In this document: positions 28,031 through 35,998 of the stretch, piece by piece
Position numbering within the stretch: the first letter of the stretch is position 1
Layout of the letters: the number at the start of each line of letters is the position of its first letter
Assembly: GCF_000350085.1 (NCBI RefSeq)
Contig: NZ_CAUM01000170.1
Span: 1 to 64,000 of the forward strand
DNA length: 64,000 nt
Direction of reading: 5' to 3'
Source: Mesorhizobium metallidurans STM 2683
GTDB lineage: Bacteria > Pseudomonadota > Alphaproteobacteria > Rhizobiales > Rhizobiaceae
Translations under genes and position numbers: made by a program
Notes under the pieces: model-generated
The model's input: only the letters and a program-made list of their open reading frames with translations
What the model was told of the DNA's origin: nothing
Database searches by the model: none

Positions 28031-28048
28031 CGCCTCACCGACGAGGCG
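28031..28048. other. Intercistronic hairpin between nifH and nifD
   Basis: CGCCTC-ACCGAC-GAGGCG forms a perfect 6-bp stem with a 6-base loop in the 95-bp nifH-nifD gap. There is no U-run after it. It may stabilise the 3' end of nifH mRNA, in keeping with the usual excess of NifH. Confidence 0.55.
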
Positions 28049-28099
28049 CCGTTCTTTGCAAGGCGCGCGCCAACTCAAGGAGGCGCCCAATATCGGTCG

Positions 28100-28993
28100 T
28101 TACTGGGCGGCCGCCTTCGCCGCTTCCTTGGCCTGAAGCTCGGCAAGCATCTGCTCGTCGGTCTTCATGATGCCGAAATCGAGCAGCATGTCCTCGAGCT
28201 CCTCCATGGTGATCGGCGTCGGAATGGTGCCCTGGCCAGAATTGCCATGGATCTTCTCGGCCAGCGCGCGGTACTCTCCGGCCTGCTTGGAATCCGGCGC
28301 ATACTGGATAACTGACATCTTCCTGAGTTCGGCGTGCTGGACGATGTTGTCGCGCGGCACGAAGTGGATGAGCTTGGAATTGAGCCTGGAAGCCAGTGCT
28401 TCAGCGAGGTCGAGCTCACGGTCGGTTTGACGCTCGTTGCAGATCAGCCCTCCGAGCCGCACGCCCCCTGAATGGGCATATTTCAGGATGCCCTTGGCAA
28501 TGTTATTGGCGGCATAGAGCGCCATCATCTCCCCGGACATAACGATGTAGATTTCCTGCGCCTTGCCCTCGCGAATCGGCATCGCGAAACCGCCGCAAAC
28601 CACGTCCCCGAGCACGTCGTAGGAGACATAGTCGACATCGTCGTAGGCGCCGTTCTCTTCGAGGAAGTTGATTGAAGTGATGACGCCTCGGCCGGCGCAG
28701 CCAACACCCGGCTCCGGGCCGCCGGATTCCACGCATTTGATGCCTCTGTAGCCAATCTTGAGCACGTCCTGCAGCTCGAGATCTTCCACCGAACCTTCCT
28801 GTGCCGCGAGATGCAGGACTGTATCCTGAGCCTTCGAGTTCAGGATCAGGCGGGTGGAGTCGGCTTTGGGGTCGCAGCCGACGATGAGGATTCTCTGTCC
28901 GAGGTCGACAAGGGCGGCGAGCGTGTTTTGGGAGGTGGTGGACTTGCCGATGCCGCCCTTTCCGTAAAAGGCGATCTGACGCAGACCTGACAT
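28100..28993 (-). CDS. nifH: Nitrogenase iron protein (dinitrogenase reductase)
   Basis: A 297-residue Fe protein. It has the P-loop YGKGGIGKSTTSQN, the first cluster cysteine with the ADP-ribosylatable arginine in GVGCAGRGVITS, and the second cluster cysteine in GDVVCGGFAMPI. Start MSGLRQIAFYG at 28993 has AAGGAAGG upstream; a longer frame to 29071 is rejected. It is the first gene of the nif run, with two NifA sites and a -24 element upstream. Confidence 0.99.
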   Translation of the reverse strand: MSGLRQIAFYGKGGIGKSTTSQNTLAALVDLGQRILIVGCDPKADSTRLILNSKAQDTVLHLAAQEGSVEDLELQDVLKIGYRGIKCVESGGPEPGVGCAGRGVITSINFLEENGAYDDVDYVSYDVLGDVVCGGFAMPIREGKAQEIYIVMSGEMMALYAANNIAKGILKYAHSGGVRLGGLICNERQTDRELDLAEALASRLNSKLIHFVPRDNIVQHAELRKMSVIQYAPDSKQAGEYRALAEKIHGNSGQGTIPTPITMEELEDMLLDFGIMKTDEQMLAELQAKEAAKAAAQ

Positions 28994-29082
28994 TATAGAT
29001 TTCCTTCCTTCGTTCCATCCGTCGCGGCTGGCCGCATTATGAATGCCGATGGGCAGCTTTTGCAGCCTCACACCGAAAGGGT

Positions 29083-29098
29083 CTCAAGACTCGTGCCA
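29083..29098 (-). promoter_or_regulatory. nifH sigma-54 promoter
   Basis: The minus strand reads TGGCACGAGTCTTGAG. The -24 half is perfect (TGGCACG) and spacing is right, but the -12 half is TTGAG instead of TTGCW. It is the only GTGCCA in the nifH upstream region, and the two NifA sites sit 71 and 108 bp upstream, so I take it as the real promoter with a weak -12. Confidence 0.75.
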
Positions 29099-29168
29099 AG
29101 TAGACTGGCTCATAACCAACAGGGATTTTTTCGTTTGTGTCCCGCGATTTAACCTGAGCTCCAACGAG

Positions 29169-29184
29169 TGTTTGCTGCCAAACA
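29169..29184. promoter_or_regulatory. NifA upstream activator site 1 (nifH)
   Basis: TGTTTGCTGCCAAACA is an exact TGT-N10-ACA match with extra symmetry (TGTTTG...CAAACA). Confidence 0.85.
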
Positions 29185-29205
29185 AGTGATTGTCGGAACA
29201 AGCCC

Positions 29206-29221
29206 TGTAGCGGACCCGACA
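29206..29221. promoter_or_regulatory. NifA upstream activator site 2 (nifH)
   Basis: TGTAGCGGACCCGACA is a second exact TGT-N10-ACA match, 37 bp (center to center) from the first. Confidence 0.75.
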
Positions 29222-29470
29222 ATGCCCGACACAAGGCGTCAGCTTCGAGACCGCTAGGGAGGAAGCTGGGCCTTCGAGCTAGAGCCGACTTTTGGCTGCA
29301 TACAGGCGGCGGCAAAGCGACCGGCTGCGTGCCCCGCTGCGGGACATCAGATGTCCGTGCTTGGTAGCTGGTTGCGCCTGGCTGGTTCGAGACTGGCCCG
29401 CGAAGTCGTCATGGAACATGCCTGATGCGACGCCTTCCGACGATCACATCCTTGTCCGGCTGGGACAAAC

Positions 29471-29486
29471 CGGCACTGATATTGCA
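29471..29486 (+). promoter_or_regulatory. Sigma-54-like promoter facing the MFS gene
   Basis: CGGCACTGATATTGCA keeps the essential GG and GC with correct 10-base spacing; the first base and position 7 depart from TGGCACG-N4-TTGCA. It is 141 bp upstream of the MFS start at 29627. The nifH NifA sites are about 250-300 bp further upstream. Confidence 0.5.
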
Positions 29487-29626
29487 CGCGGTGCTTTCAC
29501 AACATGTCGGGCAGCGATGAACATTCCCTTCGTGCGACGCAGCCGGCAACGGCGTGCTCCTGGCATGAATGCGGGTCAATGCAGCCAAACCCATGTTGCA
29601 GTGCACCCGAGCTGGCGAGCTTATTC

Positions 29627-30844
29627 ATGACCGACTCCGCGACAAGCTTCATGGAGACTTTTCTGCACGGCCCAGAAAAGCCGGATCAACGGTCTCGTCC
29701 CGCATGGGGCGCGGTCATATCGCTTGCCCTGGGCACCTTCGGGCTGGTGGCGGCAGAGCTTTTGCCTGCCAGTGTGCTGACGCCGCTCGCGCATGATCTG
29801 CATGTCACAGAGGGTGCGGCTGGACAGACGATGACAGCGACGGCGATTGCCGCGGCAATCTCTGCGCCGACGGTCGCCTTCATAACAAAGCGCCTGGACC
29901 GTAGGATCGTCCTGTGGGCGATGATGCTGCTTCAGATCCTGTCCAACCTTCTGGCTGAGCTCGCGTGGTCGCTGCCGGTTTTCCTGGCGGCACGGGTCGT
30001 GCTCGGCATTGCGCTTGGAGGCTTCTGGTCGATTTCGGCATCGTTGGCGATGCGGCTCGTTCCAAATCACCTCCTACCGCGCGCCATGTCAATCATCCTC
30101 ACCGGCGTTTCGGTCGCTATCGTTTGCACGCCTCCAATCGGCGCCTATGTCGGCGACATCTGGGGATGGCGAGCCACCTTCGTGATCGCCGCAGCCGTCA
30201 ATGCCGTTACACTGCTGGTGCAACTCGTAACCATTCCGACGTTGCCGCCGGTTGAAATGGCTGGATTCCGCGGTCTGCTGAATGTGATCAAGAAGCCAAC
30301 CATCAAGGTCGCGCTTTTGGTCGTACTGCTGGTCGCTTCTGGGCACTTCGCCAGCTTCACCTATGTCCGGGTTTACCTCGAGAAGATTTCCGCGCTCCAT
30401 ATCGAGACGATCTCGCTGCTGTTGCTCGTTTCTGGCGTATGCGGCTTCTTCGGCAATTTAGCCGGCGCATTCCTGGCGAAACACAGCCTCAAGGCAGTCG
30501 CGGCGCTGCCGCCCCTGCTCATGGCGATAGCCGCTGTCTCGTTGCTGATGCCTGGGGCATCGGCCTCCGCCTCGGCCATTGCGGTTGCTGTATGGAGCTT
30601 TGGCTTCGGTGCGGTGCCGGTGGGGGTACAGACTTGGATGGTGCTGCGCGCCGTTCCCGAGCAGGCCGAAAGCGCCGGTGTGCTGATGACCTCAACGTTC
30701 CAAATTGCCATCGCAGCCGGCGCGATCTTCGGCGGACTGCTAGTGAATAATGCCGGCGTGGCCAGTGTGTTTGCCTACAGCGCAGTAGCCACGTTCCTCG
30801 CAGCCCTGACAGTGTTCTTGCTCGGACCGAAGCGCGAACCCTAG
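29627..30844 (+). CDS. MFS efflux transporter (AraJ/NepI-like)
   Basis: A 405-residue, about 12-helix major-facilitator protein of the drug:H+ antiporter class. The first helices contain LGTFGLVAAELLPASVLTPL, the loop 2-3 region has FITKRLDRRIVLW, and RVVLGIALGGFWSISASLA is typical of helix 5 in AraJ/NepI-type sugar or nucleoside exporters. ATG at 29627 starts a short cytoplasmic tail; the ORF could extend to 29504 but that part is not hydrophobic or conserved-looking. It is divergent from nifH and has a sigma-54-like site upstream, so export of a nodule metabolite is possible. Confidence 0.85.
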   Translation: MTDSATSFMETFLHGPEKPDQRSRPAWGAVISLALGTFGLVAAELLPASVLTPLAHDLHVTEGAAGQTMTATAIAAAISAPTVAFITKRLDRRIVLWAMMLLQILSNLLAELAWSLPVFLAARVVLGIALGGFWSISASLAMRLVPNHLLPRAMSIILTGVSVAIVCTPPIGAYVGDIWGWRATFVIAAAVNAVTLLVQLVTIPTLPPVEMAGFRGLLNVIKKPTIKVALLVVLLVASGHFASFTYVRVYLEKISALHIETISLLLLVSGVCGFFGNLAGAFLAKHSLKAVAALPPLLMAIAAVSLLMPGASASASAIAVAVWSFGFGAVPVGVQTWMVLRAVPEQAESAGVLMTSTFQIAIAAGAIFGGLLVNNAGVASVFAYSAVATFLAALTVFLLGPKREP

Positions 30845-31100
30845 ACCGCCTGACACAGGCCAGTGCAGCACGGGGAAAGATGCAATCGCATCAGCCGCGC
30901 GGCGCGATCCTGCCACGACTACTTTGTCGGTTCAGGGCTTCGTCTCGCCTATCGGATAGGCCGCGTGGAGTTCGCGGCTACTGCCTCCGCTTGGGACCCG
31001 ACCAGTGCCGGGCGCCTCGCCTCGCCGGCTTCACCGTTCGCGGCTACAGGAAGTGCATCAGCGTTCGCCCGGGCGGAGTTGGTCAGGGTATCAGGGAGTT
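30845..31100. other. Intergenic region, no gene seen
   Basis: GC-rich stretch between the MFS stop and the tts box. Small overlapping frames show no family features. Confidence 0.4.
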
Positions 31101-31130
31101 TCGTCAGTTAGTCGTCAGCCAAGCGGTCTA
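31101..31130 (+). promoter_or_regulatory. tts box (TtsI-binding promoter element)
   Basis: The sequence TCGTCAG-TTAG-TCG-TCAGCC followed by AAGCGGTCTA fits the rhizobial tts-box pattern (GTCAGCTTnTCGaAAGCT...CTA) at most conserved positions. It lies 307 bp upstream of the effector-like gene and points toward it. Confidence 0.7.
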
Positions 31131-31437
31131 TTAGACCTGCCGCGCCTGACCAGCCTGAACCCATAGGAGTGCTGATACATAAACTGAGGACAGCATGTGC
31201 GGCGTGATTCGATCGAGTACGAGTCCCGACCGATTTCTGCTGAGCAGTACTGGGTCACGTCGTCGGTCCGGGCTGGCCGTGACGATTGACGATATCATGC
31301 CGCTGGTTCTCAGAGGTCATGCCACCTGTCATCTAGGCGATTGCACTTACCCCGCCAAAGCCCTGATGCACTACGGCTGAGTGACATCAGCCCCAATCCA
31401 TAGGCAGCGCGTTCTCGCCTATATCGGAGATGAATAA

Positions 31438-33804
31438 ATGACGGGCATTGGCCGATCTGGAAAATCGCGCATTGGGGATGCTGGAGCCGGATCGAGCAGT
31501 TCGCGCTCGCAATCAAGTCTTGCCTCGGGGGAAGGCAGCCAATCGTTCGGTTCCGTCCTGGAGCGGATGCGCTCAGAGCCTCAAGGTAAAGGTTCACCCT
31601 CGGCTGGCGTTGCGCGCGGTGCCCATGATGAGCTTGGCGGCAGATCCTCCGGCCCCTCCGTTCCCCCACATCGAATCCCGGCTGCTGCGCCACGTGCGCC
31701 CGCCGGGCCACGTGCAGCCAGTCCGCGGCGGCGTAGTGTTCCCTCAATGTCGGAGGGTGAAGCCCTGGCGCCGGTGGCCAGCCGGCCGTCAACTTCGGCT
31801 GTGGCAGTCCCTATTTCCTCGTCAGGCGAAGAGATCAACGAGGCAAAGCGAGGAATCGACGTGCTGGTTGAGGAACTCGAGACTTTCGAGAAAGAGGGCC
31901 TGCGAAATCCAAAATCGTTGGAGAACGCGCAAGACCAGATCGATCGAACCGTCAATGCGGGCGCAAAAGTTTTGCACTACTACGCGAGTCTGCCCCCGCA
32001 TGTGGCGCGCAGCATTCTGTGCGACGCTCTGGTGCGTCAGTTCCGCGGCGACGTGATCCGTCGGGCGGACAATGGCAACATGGTGGCCAAAAAGATCTTC
32101 AAGAAGGAGGAAGCGGACCGGAAGCGGGTGGCCGGCATTTTCCACAACTTGGTCCAATCCAATGCCACCCTCGACCAGCTGAGCCGATCGGCTCCCAGTG
32201 CGGCGAAGTATCACGTGGCCCGCATGAAGTATTGGGACAAGAAAGTACAGCGCTACGAATTGATGCGGTCCGTCTGCGCCGCGACTGCCAACTTACCAAG
32301 CTCAACAGCCGAGATGCGGCAGGAAGAAGAGGCCGCGCTGCGGCTGCACTCCGGCTGGGTTGTCAATTCAAAGGTAATGCAGCTGCAATCGCGGATCAAT
32401 CTCGCACAGGTCAACATGGCCCCCCAGGCGATCATGTTCGAAGCACCCATCAGGGAACTCCTCGTCGGTGAGAACGGGCAAACGCGTCTGCTGGATAACT
32501 TCATCGGCGACGTTTTTCCGGCATTCGTCTCGACGGGCGACGCTGTAATGAACAACAAAGGGCGCCCGCTCGACGCAGAGCACTGCGCCGTTCTGGAAGG
32601 AGTTGTGGAGCGGCTTTCGGAATTTGCGTCGGCCTCGCACTCCGTGGTTGCCAAGCTAAGGGACCACCAAACAGGTGCCGGCCTCCCCTTGGAACTGTTG
32701 AGCCAGATCGTAGACGGCGCCTGGATCACTGCGGACGAGGTCATCCAGCTCCTCGAACTGCAGCCGAAGCCGCCAGCCATTGCGCTGCCGGCCGATGCTG
32801 GTGCTGCGATACCAGCCGAAACTGCCGGCAAGACTACAGTGGCCGGAAGCACCACAGCGCCCAGAAAAAAAGGAAAAGGCAAGAGCAAGCGGGCCGCTAG
32901 CGCCGGTAGTTTGGCCGCGCAGCGGCCGGAAACGCAAGTCGTTGCGGCCGTCAGCGACCCTGCGCCAGAAGCCAAGGTTCTCGTGCGCTCGGATCTAGGC
33001 ACGAAGAAGCTCGTGAGCGCGAGCGAGGCGCATGCGAGTGCGTCGGCGACGGCACCCTTGGAGATCCGACAAACGCCGGTATCGGTTGAGGCCCTGAAGC
33101 AACTACTCACACGGGCGGACAAACTTTTGCAGTTCGATCTGCCTGGTCAGCAAAGAACCGTCTCGCAAGCGCGCCAGATGAAGCCCGAGGACGCCGAACA
33201 TGCGGTCGCCACCGTGATCAAGCGCCTGCAAACGCAGGCCACCGAGATGCAGGCCTGCCTTGCGGCGTTGGAGGAGCCTCGTCAGCGCGTCCTACTCACG
33301 CCTGAGCAAATTCGAGAATCGCACGACAAAATAGGCCAGCTCAAGTTGATGTTATCCGGGGCGCAGGGACTGGCGAAGGCTTTGGACAGCGGAAAGGCCG
33401 CTAGTTCCATCGATTGCATGAAGACCTACCCCTTTCCCTCGCAGAACTACCTTGAACACTTGCGGGCAGCTGAGGAGTTGGAGCCTGCGGATCGACCACG
33501 CGCGTTGAAAGGAGAGCCGGGCAAGCTGTTCGAGATTAGGCTGCAGCCCAAGGCGCTGCTTAATCGTGCAATGCCGAGTCCGATGTGGGTGCACATCCAT
33601 ACTGAGGGGCCGGTACATGCCCGGCAGTTGGCGACGCTGGATGACGCAGCCTTCGCCGCTTGCCACGTCAAGTCCAATGAACAGCGCGGCCACAATCGGC
33701 AGTGGCAACACGCCCGCGCTGCGATCGGCCACGAGAACGTCGTAATCCACCGGGGCAAGCTCACTCCCGCGTTCTGCAAGTCCTTGTTGACCGACCGGGC
33801 CTAG
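31438..33804 (+). CDS. Putative type III secretion effector (unknown biochemical function)
   Basis: A 788-residue protein without signal peptide or membrane segment. The N-terminal ~120 residues are rich in Ser, Gly, Pro and Ala (e.g. GAGSSSSRSQSSLASGEGS), as in type III export signals. Residues about 125-470 are helical with possible coiled-coil; a low-complexity linker rich in Ala, Thr and Lys (TTAPRKKGKGKSKRAASAG) follows. The last ~130 residues form a separate domain with MWVHIHTEGPVHARQLATL and QWQHARAAIGHENVVIHRG. The tts box supports co-regulation with a type III system, none of which lies in the window. I do not recognise the enzymatic fold. Confidence 0.65.
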   Translation: MTGIGRSGKSRIGDAGAGSSSSRSQSSLASGEGSQSFGSVLERMRSEPQGKGSPSAGVARGAHDELGGRSSGPSVPPHRIPAAAPRAPAGPRAASPRRRSVPSMSEGEALAPVASRPSTSAVAVPISSSGEEINEAKRGIDVLVEELETFEKEGLRNPKSLENAQDQIDRTVNAGAKVLHYYASLPPHVARSILCDALVRQFRGDVIRRADNGNMVAKKIFKKEEADRKRVAGIFHNLVQSNATLDQLSRSAPSAAKYHVARMKYWDKKVQRYELMRSVCAATANLPSSTAEMRQEEEAALRLHSGWVVNSKVMQLQSRINLAQVNMAPQAIMFEAPIRELLVGENGQTRLLDNFIGDVFPAFVSTGDAVMNNKGRPLDAEHCAVLEGVVERLSEFASASHSVVAKLRDHQTGAGLPLELLSQIVDGAWITADEVIQLLELQPKPPAIALPADAGAAIPAETAGKTTVAGSTTAPRKKGKGKSKRAASAGSLAAQRPETQVVAAVSDPAPEAKVLVRSDLGTKKLVSASEAHASASATAPLEIRQTPVSVEALKQLLTRADKLLQFDLPGQQRTVSQARQMKPEDAEHAVATVIKRLQTQATEMQACLAALEEPRQRVLLTPEQIRESHDKIGQLKLMLSGAQGLAKALDSGKAASSIDCMKTYPFPSQNYLEHLRAAEELEPADRPRALKGEPGKLFEIRLQPKALLNRAMPSPMWVHIHTEGPVHARQLATLDDAAFAACHVKSNEQRGHNRQWQHARAAIGHENVVIHRGKLTPAFCKSLLTDRA

Positions 33805-34116
33805 ATGTCGAAATGGGCCGGCCTGCTCGCCGCATGCTGTGGTCTCCAACCAGCTTGGCAGACAGAGGCGCGATCTGGGAGGCGCCCTGACAGGGCGGGC
33901 AGTGGCCTGGATCGCAGGTGTGTGGCTAGGTTCTCGCGGTGGCGGAGCATCGAGTGCGGTCTCGTTGGGTTCTCCGGGTCCTGCCCGACGCCCTGCAGAT
34001 ACTCAACGACGAGACGATCGAAGCAATTCGCGTGCCGGACGGGCGCTCCGTTCCGCTTCCCACCTGCCGTTAACCGAACCCCGCTTTGACGACTTTCGGT
34101 GAGTCTCGACATTTTT

Positions 34117-34132
34117 TGTTAAATTTCGGACA
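34117..34132. promoter_or_regulatory. NifA-type upstream site
   Basis: TGTTAAATTTCGGACA matches TGT-N10-ACA exactly. It is about 405 bp upstream of the -24/-12 site at 34537, longer than usual spacing, so its use there is uncertain. Confidence 0.45.
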
Positions 34133-34536
34133 CAAGAAGGTCCCCGATAGAGACGCTTGGCAAGAGCAAATGGGGCCTCAGTTTGTGATCGTCCCACCGG
34201 AGCCGAGTTCGATGCTCACCCATTCCGGATCAGGGTGCTTGCTGAAAGCGCGCGCGCTCATGATCGCTGCGCGAGTCGTATGATCGAGATAGCTGTGCCC
34301 CGGCACGCAACAATTCGCTAGCGGCAGGCGCTATGCCGTGCCGCCGGTATGCGGACAGTGCATCGGCTTGGCCTGCCTGCTTCGCACTTTCCCATTGCGA
34401 TGGGGAGCGCTGAATATCCGCGCTACACAGGACATTTGTTCAGTGTGATGACGTGACGGCTATTAGCGCGCATTGGCTTGCCGAACACGTCTTCCCCGAA
34501 GTGAAAGGGTTGGTGCAGAAGCAGCTTCATCGGAAA

Positions 34537-34552
34537 TGGCATGCCGCTTGCT
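34537..34552 (+). promoter_or_regulatory. Sigma-54 promoter upstream of prxS-rpoN2
   Basis: TGGCATGCCGCTTGCT is a very good -24/-12 match (TGGCAtG-N4-TTGCT). It is 736 bp upstream of prxS with no other supported gene between, giving a long leader that includes the 77-bp repeats. Confidence 0.65.
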
Positions 34553-35040
34553 ACTCGTGCTTAGAGCGCATTGAACCACGAAGAAAGCGACTACCGCACC
34601 ATGGCTGGCACGCGAAGCTCTAAACGATCGACAAATGCGGCGCTGGTCGTCCTCGCTGAAGACCGGGACATCGTCCGGATTGGAGATTCGTCCTCGGAAG
34701 CCGCTTTGCAGAGGGAGTCCGATGTGGACACGCCAGATGATGCTCGCGCATTTGCCGTGTACCGGTTCGCATCAGCATGTCGATGGCCAAGAGGCTCCTC
34801 AACGTTTCGCCAGAGCCCACGTCGGCCGGAAATAGGCAAGTCCAGCCAATACGCTGAACCAGTTCAGCCACGCCGGTCTGCGGCGTGGAGACTCACATTT
34901 GCGACTCATATGCTTATCCCGCTTCCCGCTCCTGGCCATTTCCGGTTGCCAAGAGTTTCACCCCGGGCACGAGCAGTGGGTGATCCATGCCGGCTCCGGC
35001 GCCGTAGTCGCGGCAAGACGGATCGAGCCACTCGAAGGTG

Positions 35041-35194
35041 CCCTCATCCCTCACATCGACACTGTTCGGTTGAGAAAGATCTGGAGCCGCACCGTACCCA
35101 TGCATCGGGTGCCGCGTCCCCTCATCCCTCACGTCGATGCCGTTCGGGTGAGAAAGATCTGGAGCTGGACCGCTCCCATGAATCGGGAGCCGCG
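35041..35194 (+). repeat. Two tandem copies of a 77-bp unit, each able to fold into hairpins
   Basis: Unit 1 is 35041-35117 and unit 2 is 35118-35194; a partial third begins at 35195. Each has a 6-bp hairpin near its end: GTACCC-ATGCATC-GGGTGC in unit 1 and GCTCCC-ATGAATC-GGGAGC in unit 2. The stems differ at two pairs, and both differences keep pairing (T-G to C-G, A-T to T-A). A second possible stem, CTCAC...GTGAG, flanks CGTTCGG in unit 2 and is one pair weaker in unit 1. Period 77 is not a multiple of 3, arguing against coding repeats. Confidence 0.75.
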
Positions 35195-35287
35195 TCCCCG
35201 CATCATCTCGCGCCCGGCACAGGACCCCAGCGCGGTAGTGCGCCAGCCCAGTCCAGTGCGGCAGTTTTTTCTAAAGGAGCAAGTTGA

Positions 35288-35821
35288 ATGACCGGTCAAA
35301 AGAAGGTGCCCTTCGTCACGTTTCTCACGCGTGTTCGCGATGATTCAGTCCCGGGGCCAAATCCATACCGCTGGGAAGAAAGGACATCCGACGACTACTT
35401 TGCCGGCAAGCGCGTCCTCCTGTTCTCGCTGCCTGGCGCTTTCACCCCGACCTGCTCGACCTACCAACTGCCAAATTTCGAAGATCTCTATGAGGAATTT
35501 AAGAAGGAGGGGATTGACGCGATCTACTGCCTCTCGGTCAACGATGCCTTTGTCATGAATGCATGGGGGAAGTCCTTGGGGCTGCAGAAAGTCGAGCTGA
35601 TCCCGGATGGGTCAGGCGAGTTCACGCGCAAAATGGGCATGCTGGTTGCCAAGGACAATCTTGGCTTCGGTATGCGTTCGTGGCGCTACGCGGCTCTGGT
35701 CAATAATGGTGTGGTGGAGCAGTGGTTTGAGGAGGAAGGTTTCTCCGACAACTGCGAGACCGACCCCTATGGCGTCTCATCCCCGCAGAACGTCCTTCAA
35801 ACATTGAGGGCCGCTGCATGA
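35288..35821 (+). CDS. prxS: Peroxiredoxin (Prx5 type), rpoN2-linked
   Basis: A 177-residue thiol peroxidase. The peroxidatic cysteine is in PGAFTPTCSTYQLPNFE and the C-terminal half carries MGMLVAKDNLGFGMRSWRYA, as in Prx5/AhpC-TSA proteins. AAAGGAG lies upstream of ATG 35288. It sits directly before rpoN2, as prxS does in Rhizobium etli, where the two form an operon active in symbiosis; the symbol is given by that context. It likely protects nitrogenase or nodule bacteria from peroxides. Confidence 0.88.
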   Translation: MTGQKKVPFVTFLTRVRDDSVPGPNPYRWEERTSDDYFAGKRVLLFSLPGAFTPTCSTYQLPNFEDLYEEFKKEGIDAIYCLSVNDAFVMNAWGKSLGLQKVELIPDGSGEFTRKMGMLVAKDNLGFGMRSWRYAALVNNGVVEQWFEEEGFSDNCETDPYGVSSPQNVLQTLRAAA

Positions 35822-35998
35822 TCTGGCGCAGGATCGACCGACTATGTGCAGCGGCGTTTTTTGGCGAGACCGTGCACGAAAGGCGAAACCCTAAGGCGCA
35901 TCGTTTGAGTCGTTCAAATGTGATGGGCGTGTGGAAGCCTCGACCTGTGAGAGATCCAATTAGCCACGGCCAAGAGCTTCGTTGACAATGAACTGACC

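Larger units (their letters stand above)
33805..35040. other. Long intergenic/relic region before prxS
   Basis: About 1.2 kb with no supported gene. It holds a TGT-N10-ACA site at 34117, a sigma-54 site at 34537, and a reading frame from 34571 to 35287 whose composition and internal repeats look non-coding. Confidence 0.45.

Noticed and set aside
34604..34620. TGGCACGCGAAGCTCT as a second sigma-54 promoter before prxS
   Set aside because: The GC falls two bases too close to the GG, so the -24/-12 spacing is wrong.
34571..35287. 238-codon plus-strand frame starting 19 bases after a sigma-54 site and ending against prxS
   Set aside because: It runs through the 77-bp repeats in shifting phase, has poor amino-acid composition and no family motif, and has no good ribosome-binding site.
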